A model generated the notes under the pieces. It saw only the letters and a list, made by a program, of their open reading frames with translations, had not been told where the DNA came from and did not search any database. Positions 24,118 to 32,739 of a stretch of 64,000 bases of DNA are shown one piece after another (within the stretch, counting starts at the first letter, position 1; each line of letters starts with the position of its first letter). Source of the stretch: Phycisphaerales bacterium (lineage in GTDB: Bacteria > Planctomycetota > Phycisphaerae > Phycisphaerales > UBA1924); the NCBI GenBank assembly GCA_020847175.1, contig JADLCM010000002.1, forward strand, positions 124,001 through 188,000. The letters run 5' to 3'. The position numbers and the translations under genes were made by a program.

Positions 24118-25872
24118 CTAGCGGATGAGGCTGAGCAGTTCGTCCATGAGGTCGGAGGTGGTGCGGATCACGCGCGAAGACGCGTTGTAGCCCGTGGAGG
24201 CGAGAACCAGGTTGATGAACTCGCGTCCGATATCGACGTTGGAGAGCTCGAGCGCGCCCGAAACAATCTCTCCCGAGCCCAGCAATCCGGGCTCGGTGAC
24301 GGTGGGCTGGCCGGAGTCGGCGCCCACGCGGTAGAGGTTGCCGCCCTCGTCCACGAGGCCTTCCTTGTTCTGAAAGACCGCCATGAGCACCTGCCCGAGT
24401 GGACGGATGGCGGTGTTGCTGAACGAGCCGTAGATGATGCCGTCGCGCCCGATGGAGAACGACTCCAGGGTGCCGATGGGGGCGCCGTCGCGGAAGACCG
24501 CCGCCACCTGGCTGGTGGAGTCTGCGAGGGCGGTAACCCCCCCGTTCTCGTAGACGAAGGCAAGGTTGAAGGCGAGCGGAGATTCCGCGCCGGTGCCGTC
24601 GCGCGCCACCGAGACCGAAACCGGCGCGGAGTCGCTCAGTCGCCCGGACGAATCGAAGGAGAGTTCCCCGGTGCCGATGGAGAGCGCGGTGCCGGTGTCG
24701 TCGGCGCTGGAGAGGTCGTAGCGCCAGGTGGTGCCGCCCCCGTCCTTGGAGACCAGCGTGAGCGTGACGTCCACCTCCACCTGGTTGCCGAGAGAGTCAA
24801 AGGCGGTGAAAGTCGTGCGGACGCTCTCTCCGTCTGCGGCGGCGGTGGTGGAGAGATCGAAGGGGGCGCGGACGAACGTGCCGGAATCGTCGAAGAGGCG
24901 CAGATCGGCGGACTCGATATCGAGGTCGCTGCTCGCCCCGGTGTTCCCCACGAGGGTGAGTTCGCCGGTCTCGGTATCGAGGGAGAGCCCGGAAGTGTTG
25001 CCGTCGGGGTTGGCGGCGCCGGCCTGGATTCCGAGCGCACCTTCGAGAAACGACATGAGGTCGGCGAGCGTGGTCGCGGCCTCGATGAGCAGGCTGGCCG
25101 ACGGGACGGTCTGGCCGCCCTTGCGCGCGCCGGTGAGGGTGAGGGTCTGCCCTTCGGCGAAGAGGGGCGTGTCGGAGCCGGGGAGGAGCGGATCTTCGAT
25201 TTCGACGAGCAGGCTGGCTTCCTCCAGCACGTTGGGCGCGGTCGGGGGCACGGTGGCGGTCGAGATGAGCGTGAAGCCGCCGGATTCGCTGGCGCCGAGG
25301 CGGGCGATGGTGCCGCGCTGGGCGACGTCGCCCGAGGCGTTGAGATTGCCCGCGAGGCGGACCTCCGTGGTGGATTCGGCGAGCGTGACCTGCCCGATCG
25401 GGATGGAGAGCGTCGTGGGTTCGCCCACGAGAAGGTCGTAGTTCTCATCGACCGGGTAGCCGAGAACCTGGTCTCCGGAGACGGTCGTGAGGTGGTAGTT
25501 GGAATCAAAGGTGAAGTTGCCGGCGCGCGAGTAGCGCGTGTTTCCGTCGCGGTTGATGATGAAAAAGCCCTCGCCGTCGATGGCGAGGTCTCGCGGGTTT
25601 CCGGTGGCGGAGATGGTGCCGCCGGTGAAGTCGCGCTGCGTGGCGGAGACCTGGACGCCCATGCCGATCTGCGTGGGGTTGGTGCCGCCGGACGTGTCGC
25701 TGGGCGGGGCGCCGATGGACACGGTGCGCGAGATGGCGCTGGAAAAGGCGAGCCGGGCCGACTTGTAGCCCGTCGTGTTGACGTTGGCGATGTTGTTGCC
25801 GATCACGTCAATGGCGCGGGCCTGGGCATTGAGCCCGCTGAGGCCGGTGAAGAGAGCAACGGTGGAAGCCAT
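24118..25872 (-). CDS. flgE: Flagellar hook protein FlgE
   Basis: The 584-aa extracellular protein polymerises into the flexible hook. The N-terminal rod/hook signature LSGLNAQARAIDVIGNNIANVNTTGYKS and the C-terminal LSNVDIGREFINLVLASTGYNAS are intact and form the coiled-coil D0 core. The middle holds the FlgE beta domains with 'IDGEGFFII' near residue 125. It is longer than E. coli FlgE (about 400 aa), due to variable surface domains between residues about 170 and 400. There is no signal peptide, as expected for type III export. It lies between the TIGR02530-like gene and flbD. Confidence 0.94.
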   Translation of the reverse strand: MASTVALFTGLSGLNAQARAIDVIGNNIANVNTTGYKSARLAFSSAISRTVSIGAPPSDTSGGTNPTQIGMGVQVSATQRDFTGGTISATGNPRDLAIDGEGFFIINRDGNTRYSRAGNFTFDSNYHLTTVSGDQVLGYPVDENYDLLVGEPTTLSIPIGQVTLAESTTEVRLAGNLNASGDVAQRGTIARLGASESGGFTLISTATVPPTAPNVLEEASLLVEIEDPLLPGSDTPLFAEGQTLTLTGARKGGQTVPSASLLIEAATTLADLMSFLEGALGIQAGAANPDGNTSGLSLDTETGELTLVGNTGASSDLDIESADLRLFDDSGTFVRAPFDLSTTAAADGESVRTTFTAFDSLGNQVEVDVTLTLVSKDGGGTTWRYDLSSADDTGTALSIGTGELSFDSSGRLSDSAPVSVSVARDGTGAESPLAFNLAFVYENGGVTALADSTSQVAAVFRDGAPIGTLESFSIGRDGIIYGSFSNTAIRPLGQVLMAVFQNKEGLVDEGGNLYRVGADSGQPTVTEPGLLGSGEIVSGALELSNVDIGREFINLVLASTGYNASSRVIRTTSDLMDELLSLIR

Positions 25873-25937
25873 GAGAACTCCGGCTTGGGGTTGGGCGACC
25901 TGGGCGATTCCTCGCCGCCTTCGCCCCGGGATGCGGT

Positions 25938-26420
25938 TCAGGCGCTCCGCGCCGCGGCGAGCGCACGGATCAGCGATGCGCTCAGAGGAGACTGGGGACC
26001 GGCGAGCACCTCGGCGTCGCCCGGCGCGGCGGCGGACTGGGCGCCCGCGTCCACCAGCGCATCGATGCCGGTGGTGACATCGCCGAGCCGCGAGTCAACG
26101 ACACCGGTGATGCGCCGGGCCGCCACGTCGAGGCGCAGCAGCAGGCCGTCAAGACGCACGAGCGCCTGGCTCGCGCCGGCCCCGGCGGCCCGGTCGGCGG
26201 CGTCCTGGAGCCGGGACATCTGCTCCGCGGTGAGTGCGAGGGGAAGGGCGGGGTCGATCTCCACGGGATCGCCGGTCGTGAGTTCACCCTCCTGCGCCTG
26301 GCGCAGAAGGCTCTCGAATGAGGGCGCCGCACCCGCGGCGGGCGCGGCGGGTGTACCCGTGACGCGCTCGATGAGCCGCGCGCCGGCGCCGATGAGTTTG
26401 AGGGCCGAGAATGGGTCCAC
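25938..26420 (-). CDS. Flagellar operon protein, TIGR02530-like
   Basis: The 160-aa protein carries the core of the small flagellar operon family found between flgD and flgE in Firmicutes and spirochaetes: LALTAEQMSRLQDAADRA, SQALVRLDGLLLRLDV and RRITGVVDS, then a TTGIDALVDAG end. The core spans about residues 60-130; the flanks are alanine-rich. Function is not established, but its fixed position next to hook genes implies a role in hook assembly or its control. It ends three bases from flgD and 65 bases before flgE. Confidence 0.72.
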   Translation of the reverse strand: MDPFSALKLIGAGARLIERVTGTPAAPAAGAAPSFESLLRQAQEGELTTGDPVEIDPALPLALTAEQMSRLQDAADRAAGAGASQALVRLDGLLLRLDVAARRITGVVDSRLGDVTTGIDALVDAGAQSAAAPGDAEVLAGPQSPLSASLIRALAAARSA

Positions 26421-26423
26421 GGC

Positions 26424-26849
26424 TTACGCCTCCTCGTCAGAGGCGCCCAGGGCGCCGACGATCTCGTCCACGCCGCTCATGGGCACGCGGTCGCCCGAGT
26501 CGAGCATGAGCACCGCGCCGCTGCCGGTCTTGGAGACGCTCACGACCTCACCCGTGACTCGGCTCTGCGACTCGCTGACCCCGGAGATGAACTTGCCGAT
26601 GAGTCCGCTCGCCGCGGAGAGTTCGCTCTGGCCCACCAAGGCGGTGAGGCGGTCCTGGAGGTCAACATCGGACTGGATCGAGCGGATATCGGAGAGCTGG
26701 TTGAGCAGCGTGGTGGTGTCGTTGGGCTTGAGGGGGTCCTGGGCCGAGAGCTCGGCGAAGATGATCTTCATGAACTCATCCGAGGAGAGTGCGGAAAAGC
26801 CCTGTCCGGTGACGCCGGCGGCGCTGGACGAGGCGGAGATGGCGCTCAT
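26424..26849 (-). CDS. flgD: Flagellar hook-capping protein FlgD
   Basis: The 141-aa protein caps the growing hook so that FlgE subunits can be added. It contains the conserved FlgD N-terminal block: DEFMKIIFAELSAQDPLKPND near residues 25-45, then LNQLSDIRSIQS and a SASGLIGKFISG segment. It is short and lacks the C-terminal FlgD Ig/tudor extension of enterobacterial FlgD (about 230 aa), a form common in Bacillus-like operons. It sits between fliK and the TIGR02530-like gene with a gap of three bases to the latter. Confidence 0.9.
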   Translation of the reverse strand: MSAISASSSAAGVTGQGFSALSSDEFMKIIFAELSAQDPLKPNDTTTLLNQLSDIRSIQSDVDLQDRLTALVGQSELSAASGLIGKFISGVSESQSRVTGEVVSVSKTGSGAVLMLDSGDRVPMSGVDEIVGALGASDEEA

Positions 26850-26876
26850 GGCGGGCCTTTCGAGTGGTGGGGTGCT

Positions 26877-28088
26877 TCAGACGAGCGCATCGACGCGGAT
26901 CGCGCCGGAGGCGTCAACCGTGAGGGGCATGGAAACCTCAGCGCCGACGTGGAGCGGCCCCGCGTCATCCTCGGAAGCATGACCCGAGCCGGCGCGCTCC
27001 CGGGGAGTGTGCGAACCCTCGCCCGGGTGTCCCTGCGCATCGGCGCCGAGACTCCTGGCCTCGGCGTCCCCCGAGGCGACGACATCGACGCTCGCGACCT
27101 CAAGTCCCTTGGCGGTCAGCGCCTGGTGCAGTGCCGGGGCCGCGCTCCGCAGCAGCCGGGCCGCGTCCTCGCTCGACGCCTCGATTCGGGCGCGGACCGT
27201 CGAGTCGCGCACGTCGAGGCGGACGTGGACCGCGCCGAGGGACTCGGGACGCAGCGTGATCGATGCGCCGCCCTGTCCGGCCCGGAGCGCCGTCGCGAGC
27301 GCCCGCGCAAGTTGAACCTCCACGGTTTCGGTCGTGCGCGGGGCGGCGTGCGGCCTGGCCTCGGCGGCGCGGGCCGCTCGGCGCGAAGCGCCGGCGCCGC
27401 GGATGTCGGGGGCGGGGCCGCTCGCCGGGTGCACCGTCTTGGCGGACGTGGGGGCGCCGGCCGCGGCGCGTGATGCAGCCTGCACGGCGGGTCCGGTGCG
27501 CGATGCCGGGGCCACCGGAACGCCGGCCTGCGGGGGCGGGTTCACGGCCCCCGCGCTGCGGGCGGCGCCCTGCCCGAACGTTGCCGGCGCGGACTGCGCG
27601 GGAGCTGCGGGTGAGGACAGGGCCGCGTGCGCACGGGCGGGAGCGGGGCTTGACGCGGCGCGAGTCTCTGCGACCTTGCCCGTGACCGGGCCGGCCCGGT
27701 CCGAGCTTCCCCGGGCACGCGGAGCAACGCGCGGCGCGGGGCGATCAGACTCCTGGGGCGGGGGCTTGGGGGCATCGTCCGCGCGCAGCGGGTTCGGGTC
27801 GATTGAACCCGGCGCGAGGTCGCGTTCGTCGCGCAATGGTGATTCCGGGGCCGGATCGGCGGGCTCATCGCGCCTGGGCTTGTGCGATTCGGGGTCGGCG
27901 GGCCTGGCGACGCTCTGCACCGCGCTGGCCTTCTGGGCTCGCGTCGCATCGGGGCTGGTAAAGGCGGCGAAGAGGCTGCTCAGGAACGCGCCCGTCACGT
28001 CCTCCAAGGGGCGCTCGTCAGGGCGGCTCTGGGGCCGAGGCAGACTCGGCGCACGGCCTGATGGAGCGGTTTGAATGCCGGTCGTCAT
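26877..28088 (-). CDS. fliK: Flagellar hook-length control protein FliK
   Basis: The 403-aa protein measures hook length and switches export specificity. Residues about 1-265 are a low-complexity Pro/Ala/Arg-rich ruler region. Residues about 270-360 match the C-terminal FliK domain: LARALATALRAGQGG, ITLRPESLGAVHVRLDV, then RLLRSAAPALHQALTAKGL, the last part contacting FlhB. There is no signal peptide, in agreement with type III secretion. It overlaps the upstream MotE-like gene by four bases (ATGA), indicating translational coupling. Confidence 0.85.
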   Translation of the reverse strand: MTTGIQTAPSGRAPSLPRPQSRPDERPLEDVTGAFLSSLFAAFTSPDATRAQKASAVQSVARPADPESHKPRRDEPADPAPESPLRDERDLAPGSIDPNPLRADDAPKPPPQESDRPAPRVAPRARGSSDRAGPVTGKVAETRAASSPAPARAHAALSSPAAPAQSAPATFGQGAARSAGAVNPPPQAGVPVAPASRTGPAVQAASRAAAGAPTSAKTVHPASGPAPDIRGAGASRRAARAAEARPHAAPRTTETVEVQLARALATALRAGQGGASITLRPESLGAVHVRLDVRDSTVRARIEASSEDAARLLRSAAPALHQALTAKGLEVASVDVVASGDAEARSLGADAQGHPGEGSHTPRERAGSGHASEDDAGPLHVGAEVSMPLTVDASGAIRVDALV

Positions 28089-28852
28089 GTCCGCGGGCTT
28101 TCCGGGGCGCGGTCGAGCATGCCGCGCGTCCGGATGCGTTCCAGCAATTCGGCTGCCAAGCGAGGCTGGTCCTTGGCGATCTCTGCGATGATCTTGACCC
28201 GGGTGCGGTCGGGCAGCGCGTTGAGGTAGGCGACCGCGCGAACCATGCCGTCTTCGCGCAGTTCCCGCCCGTCAACGGGCGCAGCACCGGCGCTCACGCC
28301 GGTGAGTTCGGGGGCCTTGGCCGGCCCGCCGTCGATGAGGGCGAGAAGAAGCGAGGCCGCGTCTGACGCCTTGAGGCCTTCGAGAGTCTTGACCGCCTTG
28401 CGGAACTGTCGCCCGCCGTCGATCTCTGCGATGCGTCGGTTCTCGGCCTCAAACGACTGGCGCTCGGCAAGAAACTGGCTGCGATCGCGCTCAAAGGTCG
28501 CGATCTCGCGGAGCAGGCTTTGGCGCAGGTCCTGCGTCTGGCGCTGCAGCATCTGCGCGCGCTGGCGGTCGATTTCGCTCATCTCCAGGCGGACGGAGAG
28601 CAACTCGGCGCTGCTCAGGGCGATGCCCCGGTCGCCTTCGGCGCTGGCGGCGGCGGTCCGGCCTTCCGCCTCGGCAGCCTCGGCCGCTTCGCGGGCCTTC
28701 TGAGCGGCAGTTGTCTCGCCGAGCAGCACTTTCACCGCCCGAAGCCGGTCGGCATCGAGTCGTCCGCTCGAAACAAGCCATCCCACCAGCCCGGCAATGG
28801 CCATGAGGTTGGCCAGGGCGAGGATGCAGATCAGGGTCCAGAGCTTCTTCAT
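28085..28852 (-). CDS. MotE/YlxF-like flagellar stator chaperone
   Basis: The 255-aa protein has one N-terminal membrane helix (about 5-27), a long heptad-rich coiled coil (about 50-150) and a C-terminal MgtE-N-like helical domain (AVKTLEGLKASDAASLL, AYLNALPDRTRVKIIAEI). This matches the MotE/FlbB family, whose members help place or fold the stator at the motor. Position between fliJ and fliK is the same as ylxF in Bacillus. It overlaps both neighbours by four bases. The exact stator partner is inferred to be MotAB encoded downstream. Confidence 0.75.
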   Translation of the reverse strand: MKKLWTLICILALANLMAIAGLVGWLVSSGRLDADRLRAVKVLLGETTAAQKAREAAEAAEAEGRTAAASAEGDRGIALSSAELLSVRLEMSEIDRQRAQMLQRQTQDLRQSLLREIATFERDRSQFLAERQSFEAENRRIAEIDGGRQFRKAVKTLEGLKASDAASLLLALIDGGPAKAPELTGVSAGAAPVDGRELREDGMVRAVAYLNALPDRTRVKIIAEIAKDQPRLAAELLERIRTRGMLDRAPESPRT

Positions 28853-29325
28853 GGCTTCAACTCGTTCAGTTCGGGGCGGCCAGCCCGCATCGTCGAGAGG
28901 TCATCCTGGCCTGCCTGCTCGCGCCGCGCGCCGTCCGCGAGCCATTCCGCGAAGCGGCGTTCGCGGAGCAGCTCCACCGCCTTGCGCCGGGCTGCGGCGT
29001 GGGCGAGCTCGCTCCGGGCCCGCGCCAGGCGTTCCATCACGCCCGAAAGGTCGAGCGCCAGCCGCCGGAGGCGGCGCACCGCATCCACGGAAGCGGCGGC
29101 CTGCGCCCGAACCGCAGCGAATGCCGTGCCGGACGATCCGGCCCCGGGGGCGAGCCGGTCGCGAAGGTCCCCCCGCTCGGCGCTCAGCATCGACTCGTGC
29201 CGCTCCACCTGGGCCTCAATGTCGAGGCGCTGCCGTTCGAGCTCGGCGACGCGGCGCTGGTGCTCGCGCTCTTCGCGGCGACGCATCTCCAGAACCGGCT
29301 CAAGGGTGAAGCGGAACCTGGCCAT
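28849..29325 (-). CDS. fliJ: Flagellar export chaperone/stalk protein FliJ
   Basis: The 158-aa protein is almost entirely an antiparallel coiled coil, starting RFRFTLEPVLEMRRREE, the usual FliJ opening (FxLxxVLxxR). FliJ forms the central stalk of the FliI hexamer and couples ATP hydrolysis to the export gate. The gene follows fliI after 143 bases, the largest gap in the operon, which shows no feature I can name. It overlaps the MotE-like gene by four bases. Confidence 0.85.
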   Translation of the reverse strand: MARFRFTLEPVLEMRRREEREHQRRVAELERQRLDIEAQVERHESMLSAERGDLRDRLAPGAGSSGTAFAAVRAQAAASVDAVRRLRRLALDLSGVMERLARARSELAHAAARRKAVELLRERRFAEWLADGARREQAGQDDLSTMRAGRPELNELKP

Positions 29326-29468
29326 GGGGGGTGGAGGGGGCGGTGTGACGACGATGCAGGGAGACTGACGGGGGGCGGGATGACGCCGGTGCGTATCTCA
29401 GGACAATTCAGGGGGCGGGCAGAGTGGGACGGCTCACGGGCCGGGCTGAGGCCTTGCGAACGAGGGGT

Positions 29469-30848
29469 TCAGGAGGCCTTGGCCCTTGACCGGGGACCGG
29501 CCGCCCGTCGCATACGCAGGCTCTCTCCCGCCTGCTGGGCGACCTTGACGAGGCGCGAGCGGGCCGCCTCGAACGGGTCTCCTTCAGCCAGGTTCTGGCG
29601 GAGGAGTTCAGTCAGGGCAGGCTCGAACTCGATGGCGGTGTCGGCGAGCGCATCGGCCCCCGATGCATACGCCCCGATCTGGACGAGCTCCTCGATCTCA
29701 CGGTGCTTCGCGAGCAGGGCGATCGCCTGCCGGCGCGCTTCGAGGTGGGCGTCGTCGCTGACTTCGCCGGCAACGCGGGAGATGCTGTCGAGCACGTCGA
29801 TGGCGGGGTAGTGCCCGCGCTGGGCGAGTTTGCGGGAGAGGATGATGTGACCGTCGAGGATGCCCCGTGCGGCGTCGGCGACGGGTTCGGTCATGTCGTC
29901 ACCCTCGACGAGAATGGTGTAAAGGCCGGTGACGCTGCCTCCGGAGCCTTCCATGCTGCCCGCGCGTTCGAGGAGTCGCGCGAGCTCGGCGAAGACGCTG
30001 GGCGTGTAGCCGCGCGTCGCCGGGGGTTCGCCGGCCGAGAGCCCGACCTGGCGCTGGGCATGGGCGAAGCGTGTGACCGAGTCCATCATCAGCATCACGG
30101 CCCGGCCCCGCGCGCGGAAGTACTCGCTGACGCAGCATGCGGCCTTGGCGGCCCGGATGCGCATCAGCGGCGACTCATCACCCGTGGCGACGATGACGAC
30201 CGAGCGGGCGAGCCCCGCAGGGCCAAGGCTGTGCTCGATGAACTCGCGGACTTCGCGTCCGCGCTCGCCGATGAGCGCGATGACGTTGACGTCCGCCTCG
30301 GTGCCCCGGGCGATCGCCCCGAGAAGGGTGCTCTTGCCCACGCCCGGTCCCGCAAAGACGCCCATGCGCTGGCCCCGCCCGAGGGGGGTCATCAGGTCGA
30401 TCGCGCGCACGCCCGTTCCGAGCCGCGTGCGGATCACGTCTCGCGCCATGGCGCTCACCGGGTCGGGGCTCAGGGGCGTCGGGGAGAGCCCGCGGGCCGG
30501 GGCAAGGCCATCCAGGGGCCGCAGAAGGCCATCCAGGACGCGCCCCAGCATCGAGGGGCCGACGGCGACGCTCGCGGAGGCGTCTCCCGCGAGCACCGGG
30601 TCACCCGGGCGGATGCCGTGCGTCTGTCCCAGCAGCATCACGATCGCCCGATCGCGGGTGAAGCCGACGACCTCGCCGGGGCGGGGCGGGTCGCCAGGGC
30701 CCCGTCCGCCAACCTCGACCAGCGAGCCCACCGGAAGGGGCAGGTCTTCGACCAGGAGCGTCAACCCCCGGAGTTCGCTGACGCGCCCCTGCACGCCGAT
30801 CGACTGCCAGCGCGCGATCGACGCCAGGGTGGAAGAGAGAAAGGTCAC
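29469..30848 (-). CDS. fliI: Flagellum-specific export ATPase FliI
   Basis: The 459-aa ATPase energises type III export. The Walker A GVFAGPGVGKSTLLG lies near residue 165 and the Walker B region AVMLMMDSVTRFA near 247; the DCCD-reactive region IALIGERGREVREFIE sits between them, and PPATRGYTPSVFAELARL near 270 is characteristic of the FliI/beta-subunit family. The start is taken as GTG at 30848 because it overlaps the fliH stop in a GTGA arrangement; earlier starts would run through fliH. The length is then normal. Confidence 0.92.
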   Translation of the reverse strand: MTFLSSTLASIARWQSIGVQGRVSELRGLTLLVEDLPLPVGSLVEVGGRGPGDPPRPGEVVGFTRDRAIVMLLGQTHGIRPGDPVLAGDASASVAVGPSMLGRVLDGLLRPLDGLAPARGLSPTPLSPDPVSAMARDVIRTRLGTGVRAIDLMTPLGRGQRMGVFAGPGVGKSTLLGAIARGTEADVNVIALIGERGREVREFIEHSLGPAGLARSVVIVATGDESPLMRIRAAKAACCVSEYFRARGRAVMLMMDSVTRFAHAQRQVGLSAGEPPATRGYTPSVFAELARLLERAGSMEGSGGSVTGLYTILVEGDDMTEPVADAARGILDGHIILSRKLAQRGHYPAIDVLDSISRVAGEVSDDAHLEARRQAIALLAKHREIEELVQIGAYASGADALADTAIEFEPALTELLRQNLAEGDPFEAARSRLVKVAQQAGESLRMRRAAGPRSRAKAS

Positions 30849-31654
30849 GCGGCCCGCCCTTGCTGACCCGGGGCGAGCCGGGGGCCCGCGGGGGGAGCGC
30901 CGTGGACGGGGCCGGCCGGAATGGCGCCGGCGTCGGCGCTGGGCACGCCCTCGCCGGCCGATTCGCCCAGGAGTGACTGGGCGATGCGGTCGAGTTGCGT
31001 GCTGATCGACGCATCGATCCGTCCTCCTGCGGGGGTGCGCACCAGGCACGAACCCGGGGGCAGGGCGGGATCGACTTCCAACTCCAGGTGCCCGCCTCCC
31101 AGGGTGCGAGCCAGCTCAGGGATCGAATCGCGGAGGCGGTCCGCCGAGGCCGGATCGACGGAGATCACGGCGCGGCTGCCGCGTGCGAGAAGGTCCAGGG
31201 CCGCTTCGACCTGGCGCTGGACCAGGCCCGGGTCGCCGTGGAGCGTTCGGCGGGTGATCTTCTCGGCCAGCGCGAGGGCGAGCGAGAGGACCGAGGCGCG
31301 GGCCTCGCTGAGCAGCCGGTCGCGCTCGGCCTCGAAGGTTTCGCGGGTGCGCGCCCAGTCCTTGAGCAGGAGTTCGATCTCGGCCCGCTTTTCGTCGAGC
31401 GCCTGGGCGGCCCCCTCGTCGCGCCCCTTGCGCAGGCCCTCGGCGTGCCCCTTGGCGCGACCTTCGGCCAGCCCCTTCTCGCTGGCGCCGCAGAGGAGCG
31501 ACGATCGCTCTCTGCGGGCCGCGTCGATGACCCGTTCAGCCTCGGCTCGCGAGCGGGCGGCGAGTTCCTCTCCCGCGCGGGCGATGTCGGCAAGGTTGAC
31601 GGGAGCGGCTCGGCGGATCGCGGTCTCGGCCTGGTCGCCTCGGATGAGTGGCAT
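30845..31654 (-). CDS. fliH: Flagellar export apparatus protein FliH
   Basis: The 269-aa protein binds and regulates FliI and anchors it at the C-ring. Central helices are rich in Arg, Ala and Glu with glycine-repeat elements (EKGLAEGRAKGHAEGLRKG, about residues 59-77), a FliH hallmark. The C-terminal domain resembles the F-ATPase delta/V-ATPase E fold: ALALAEKITRRTLHGDPGLV near 130 and GGHLELEVDPALPPGSC near 202. The tail beyond 225 is low complexity. It is translationally coupled to fliI and follows fliG by 41 bases. Confidence 0.87.
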   Translation of the reverse strand: MPLIRGDQAETAIRRAAPVNLADIARAGEELAARSRAEAERVIDAARRERSSLLCGASEKGLAEGRAKGHAEGLRKGRDEGAAQALDEKRAEIELLLKDWARTRETFEAERDRLLSEARASVLSLALALAEKITRRTLHGDPGLVQRQVEAALDLLARGSRAVISVDPASADRLRDSIPELARTLGGGHLELEVDPALPPGSCLVRTPAGGRIDASISTQLDRIAQSLLGESAGEGVPSADAGAIPAGPVHGAPPAGPRLAPGQQGRAA

Positions 31655-31695
31655 GGTGACGGGTCCTGGCGGGAGGTGGGAGGAGGGGACCGGAC

Positions 31696-32736
31696 TCAGA
31701 CGAGAAGCTCGGAGTCGCCGCCCCGGCCCTGGATCACGACTTCGCCGGCCTCTTCGAGGCGCCGGACGATATCGACGATGCGCTGCTGCGCGCTCTCGAC
31801 ATCGCTGACGCGGACCGGGCCCATGAACTCCATGTCCTCCTTGATGAGCTGGGCGGCGCGCTCGGACATGTTCTTGAAGATCTTGCCCTTGAGGTCGTCG
31901 CTGGCGGTCTTGAGGGCAAGGGCGAGCTCGCTGTTGTCCACTTCCTTGAGGACGGCCTGGATGCCCTTGTCATTGACGAGCTTGATGTCCTCGAAGACGA
32001 ACATGAGGCGGCGGATCTGCTCGACGAGGTCCGGGTCGTCGGCCTCCAGCCCCTCCATGATCGTCTTCTCGGTGCTGCGGTCGGCGAGGTTGAGAATCTC
32101 CGCGACCGTGGGCACGCCGCCGGCCTTCTCGGTGCTCTGCGTGAGCATGTTGGCGAGGCGGCTCTCGAGCCCGCGCTCGACCTCGCGGATCACTTCAGGG
32201 CTCGTCTGGTCCATGTTGGCGATGCGCTTGATGACCTCGATCTGCTTGGCCATCGGCAGCCCGCCGATGATCTCGGCCGCCTTGTGATGGGGCAGGTGGC
32301 TGGCGATGAGGGCGATGGTCTGGGGGTGCTCCTCCTGGAGGAATGTGAGCAGGTTCTCGCTCTCGGCCTTCTGGAGGAACGCGAAGGGCGTCTTCTGCAC
32401 CTGGGTCTGAATCTGGGCGAGCACGCGGTCGGCGATCTTGGGGTCCATCGCCTGCGAGAGCACCTGCTTGGCGAAGTTCAGGCCACCCTCGTTCAGGTGG
32501 TTCTGTCCGATGGACAGGTGGTAGAACTCCTGGACAACGGCGAATGTCAACGCGGGAGGGACGCGTCCCAGCGCAGCGACTTCACGCATCACCTCTTCGA
32601 CCGACTCGCCGTTCATCTGCTTGAGGACAATGCTGGAGTTCTCCTGCCCCAGGGCGAGCAGGAGAATGGCCGCCTTCGTCAGCGGCGCCAACTGGTCGGG
32701 ATCGTCGGGGAGTTTGTCGTTGGGTCGCCTCGCCAT
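31696..32736 (-). CDS. fliG: Flagellar motor switch protein FliG
   Basis: The 346-aa rotor protein transmits torque from MotA and sets rotation direction. N-terminal LTKAAILLLALGQ contacts FliF, and the middle EHPQTIALIASHLP carries the EHPQ motif that binds FliM. The C-terminal torque helix region runs FVFEDIKLVNDKGIQ to ALALKTASDDLKGKIF with the conserved charged residues. The gene begins three bases after fliF ends. EHPQ conservation implies a FliM partner encoded outside the window. Confidence 0.95.
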   Translation of the reverse strand: MARRPNDKLPDDPDQLAPLTKAAILLLALGQENSSIVLKQMNGESVEEVMREVAALGRVPPALTFAVVQEFYHLSIGQNHLNEGGLNFAKQVLSQAMDPKIADRVLAQIQTQVQKTPFAFLQKAESENLLTFLQEEHPQTIALIASHLPHHKAAEIIGGLPMAKQIEVIKRIANMDQTSPEVIREVERGLESRLANMLTQSTEKAGGVPTVAEILNLADRSTEKTIMEGLEADDPDLVEQIRRLMFVFEDIKLVNDKGIQAVLKEVDNSELALALKTASDDLKGKIFKNMSERAAQLIKEDMEFMGPVRVSDVESAQQRIVDIVRRLEEAGEVVIQGRGGDSELLV

Positions 32737-32739
32737 GAT

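Noticed and set aside
23932-26982. Long plus-strand open frame opposite flbD, flgE and flgD
   Set aside because: It spans several opposite-strand genes that have clear family motifs; composition is that of reversed codons.
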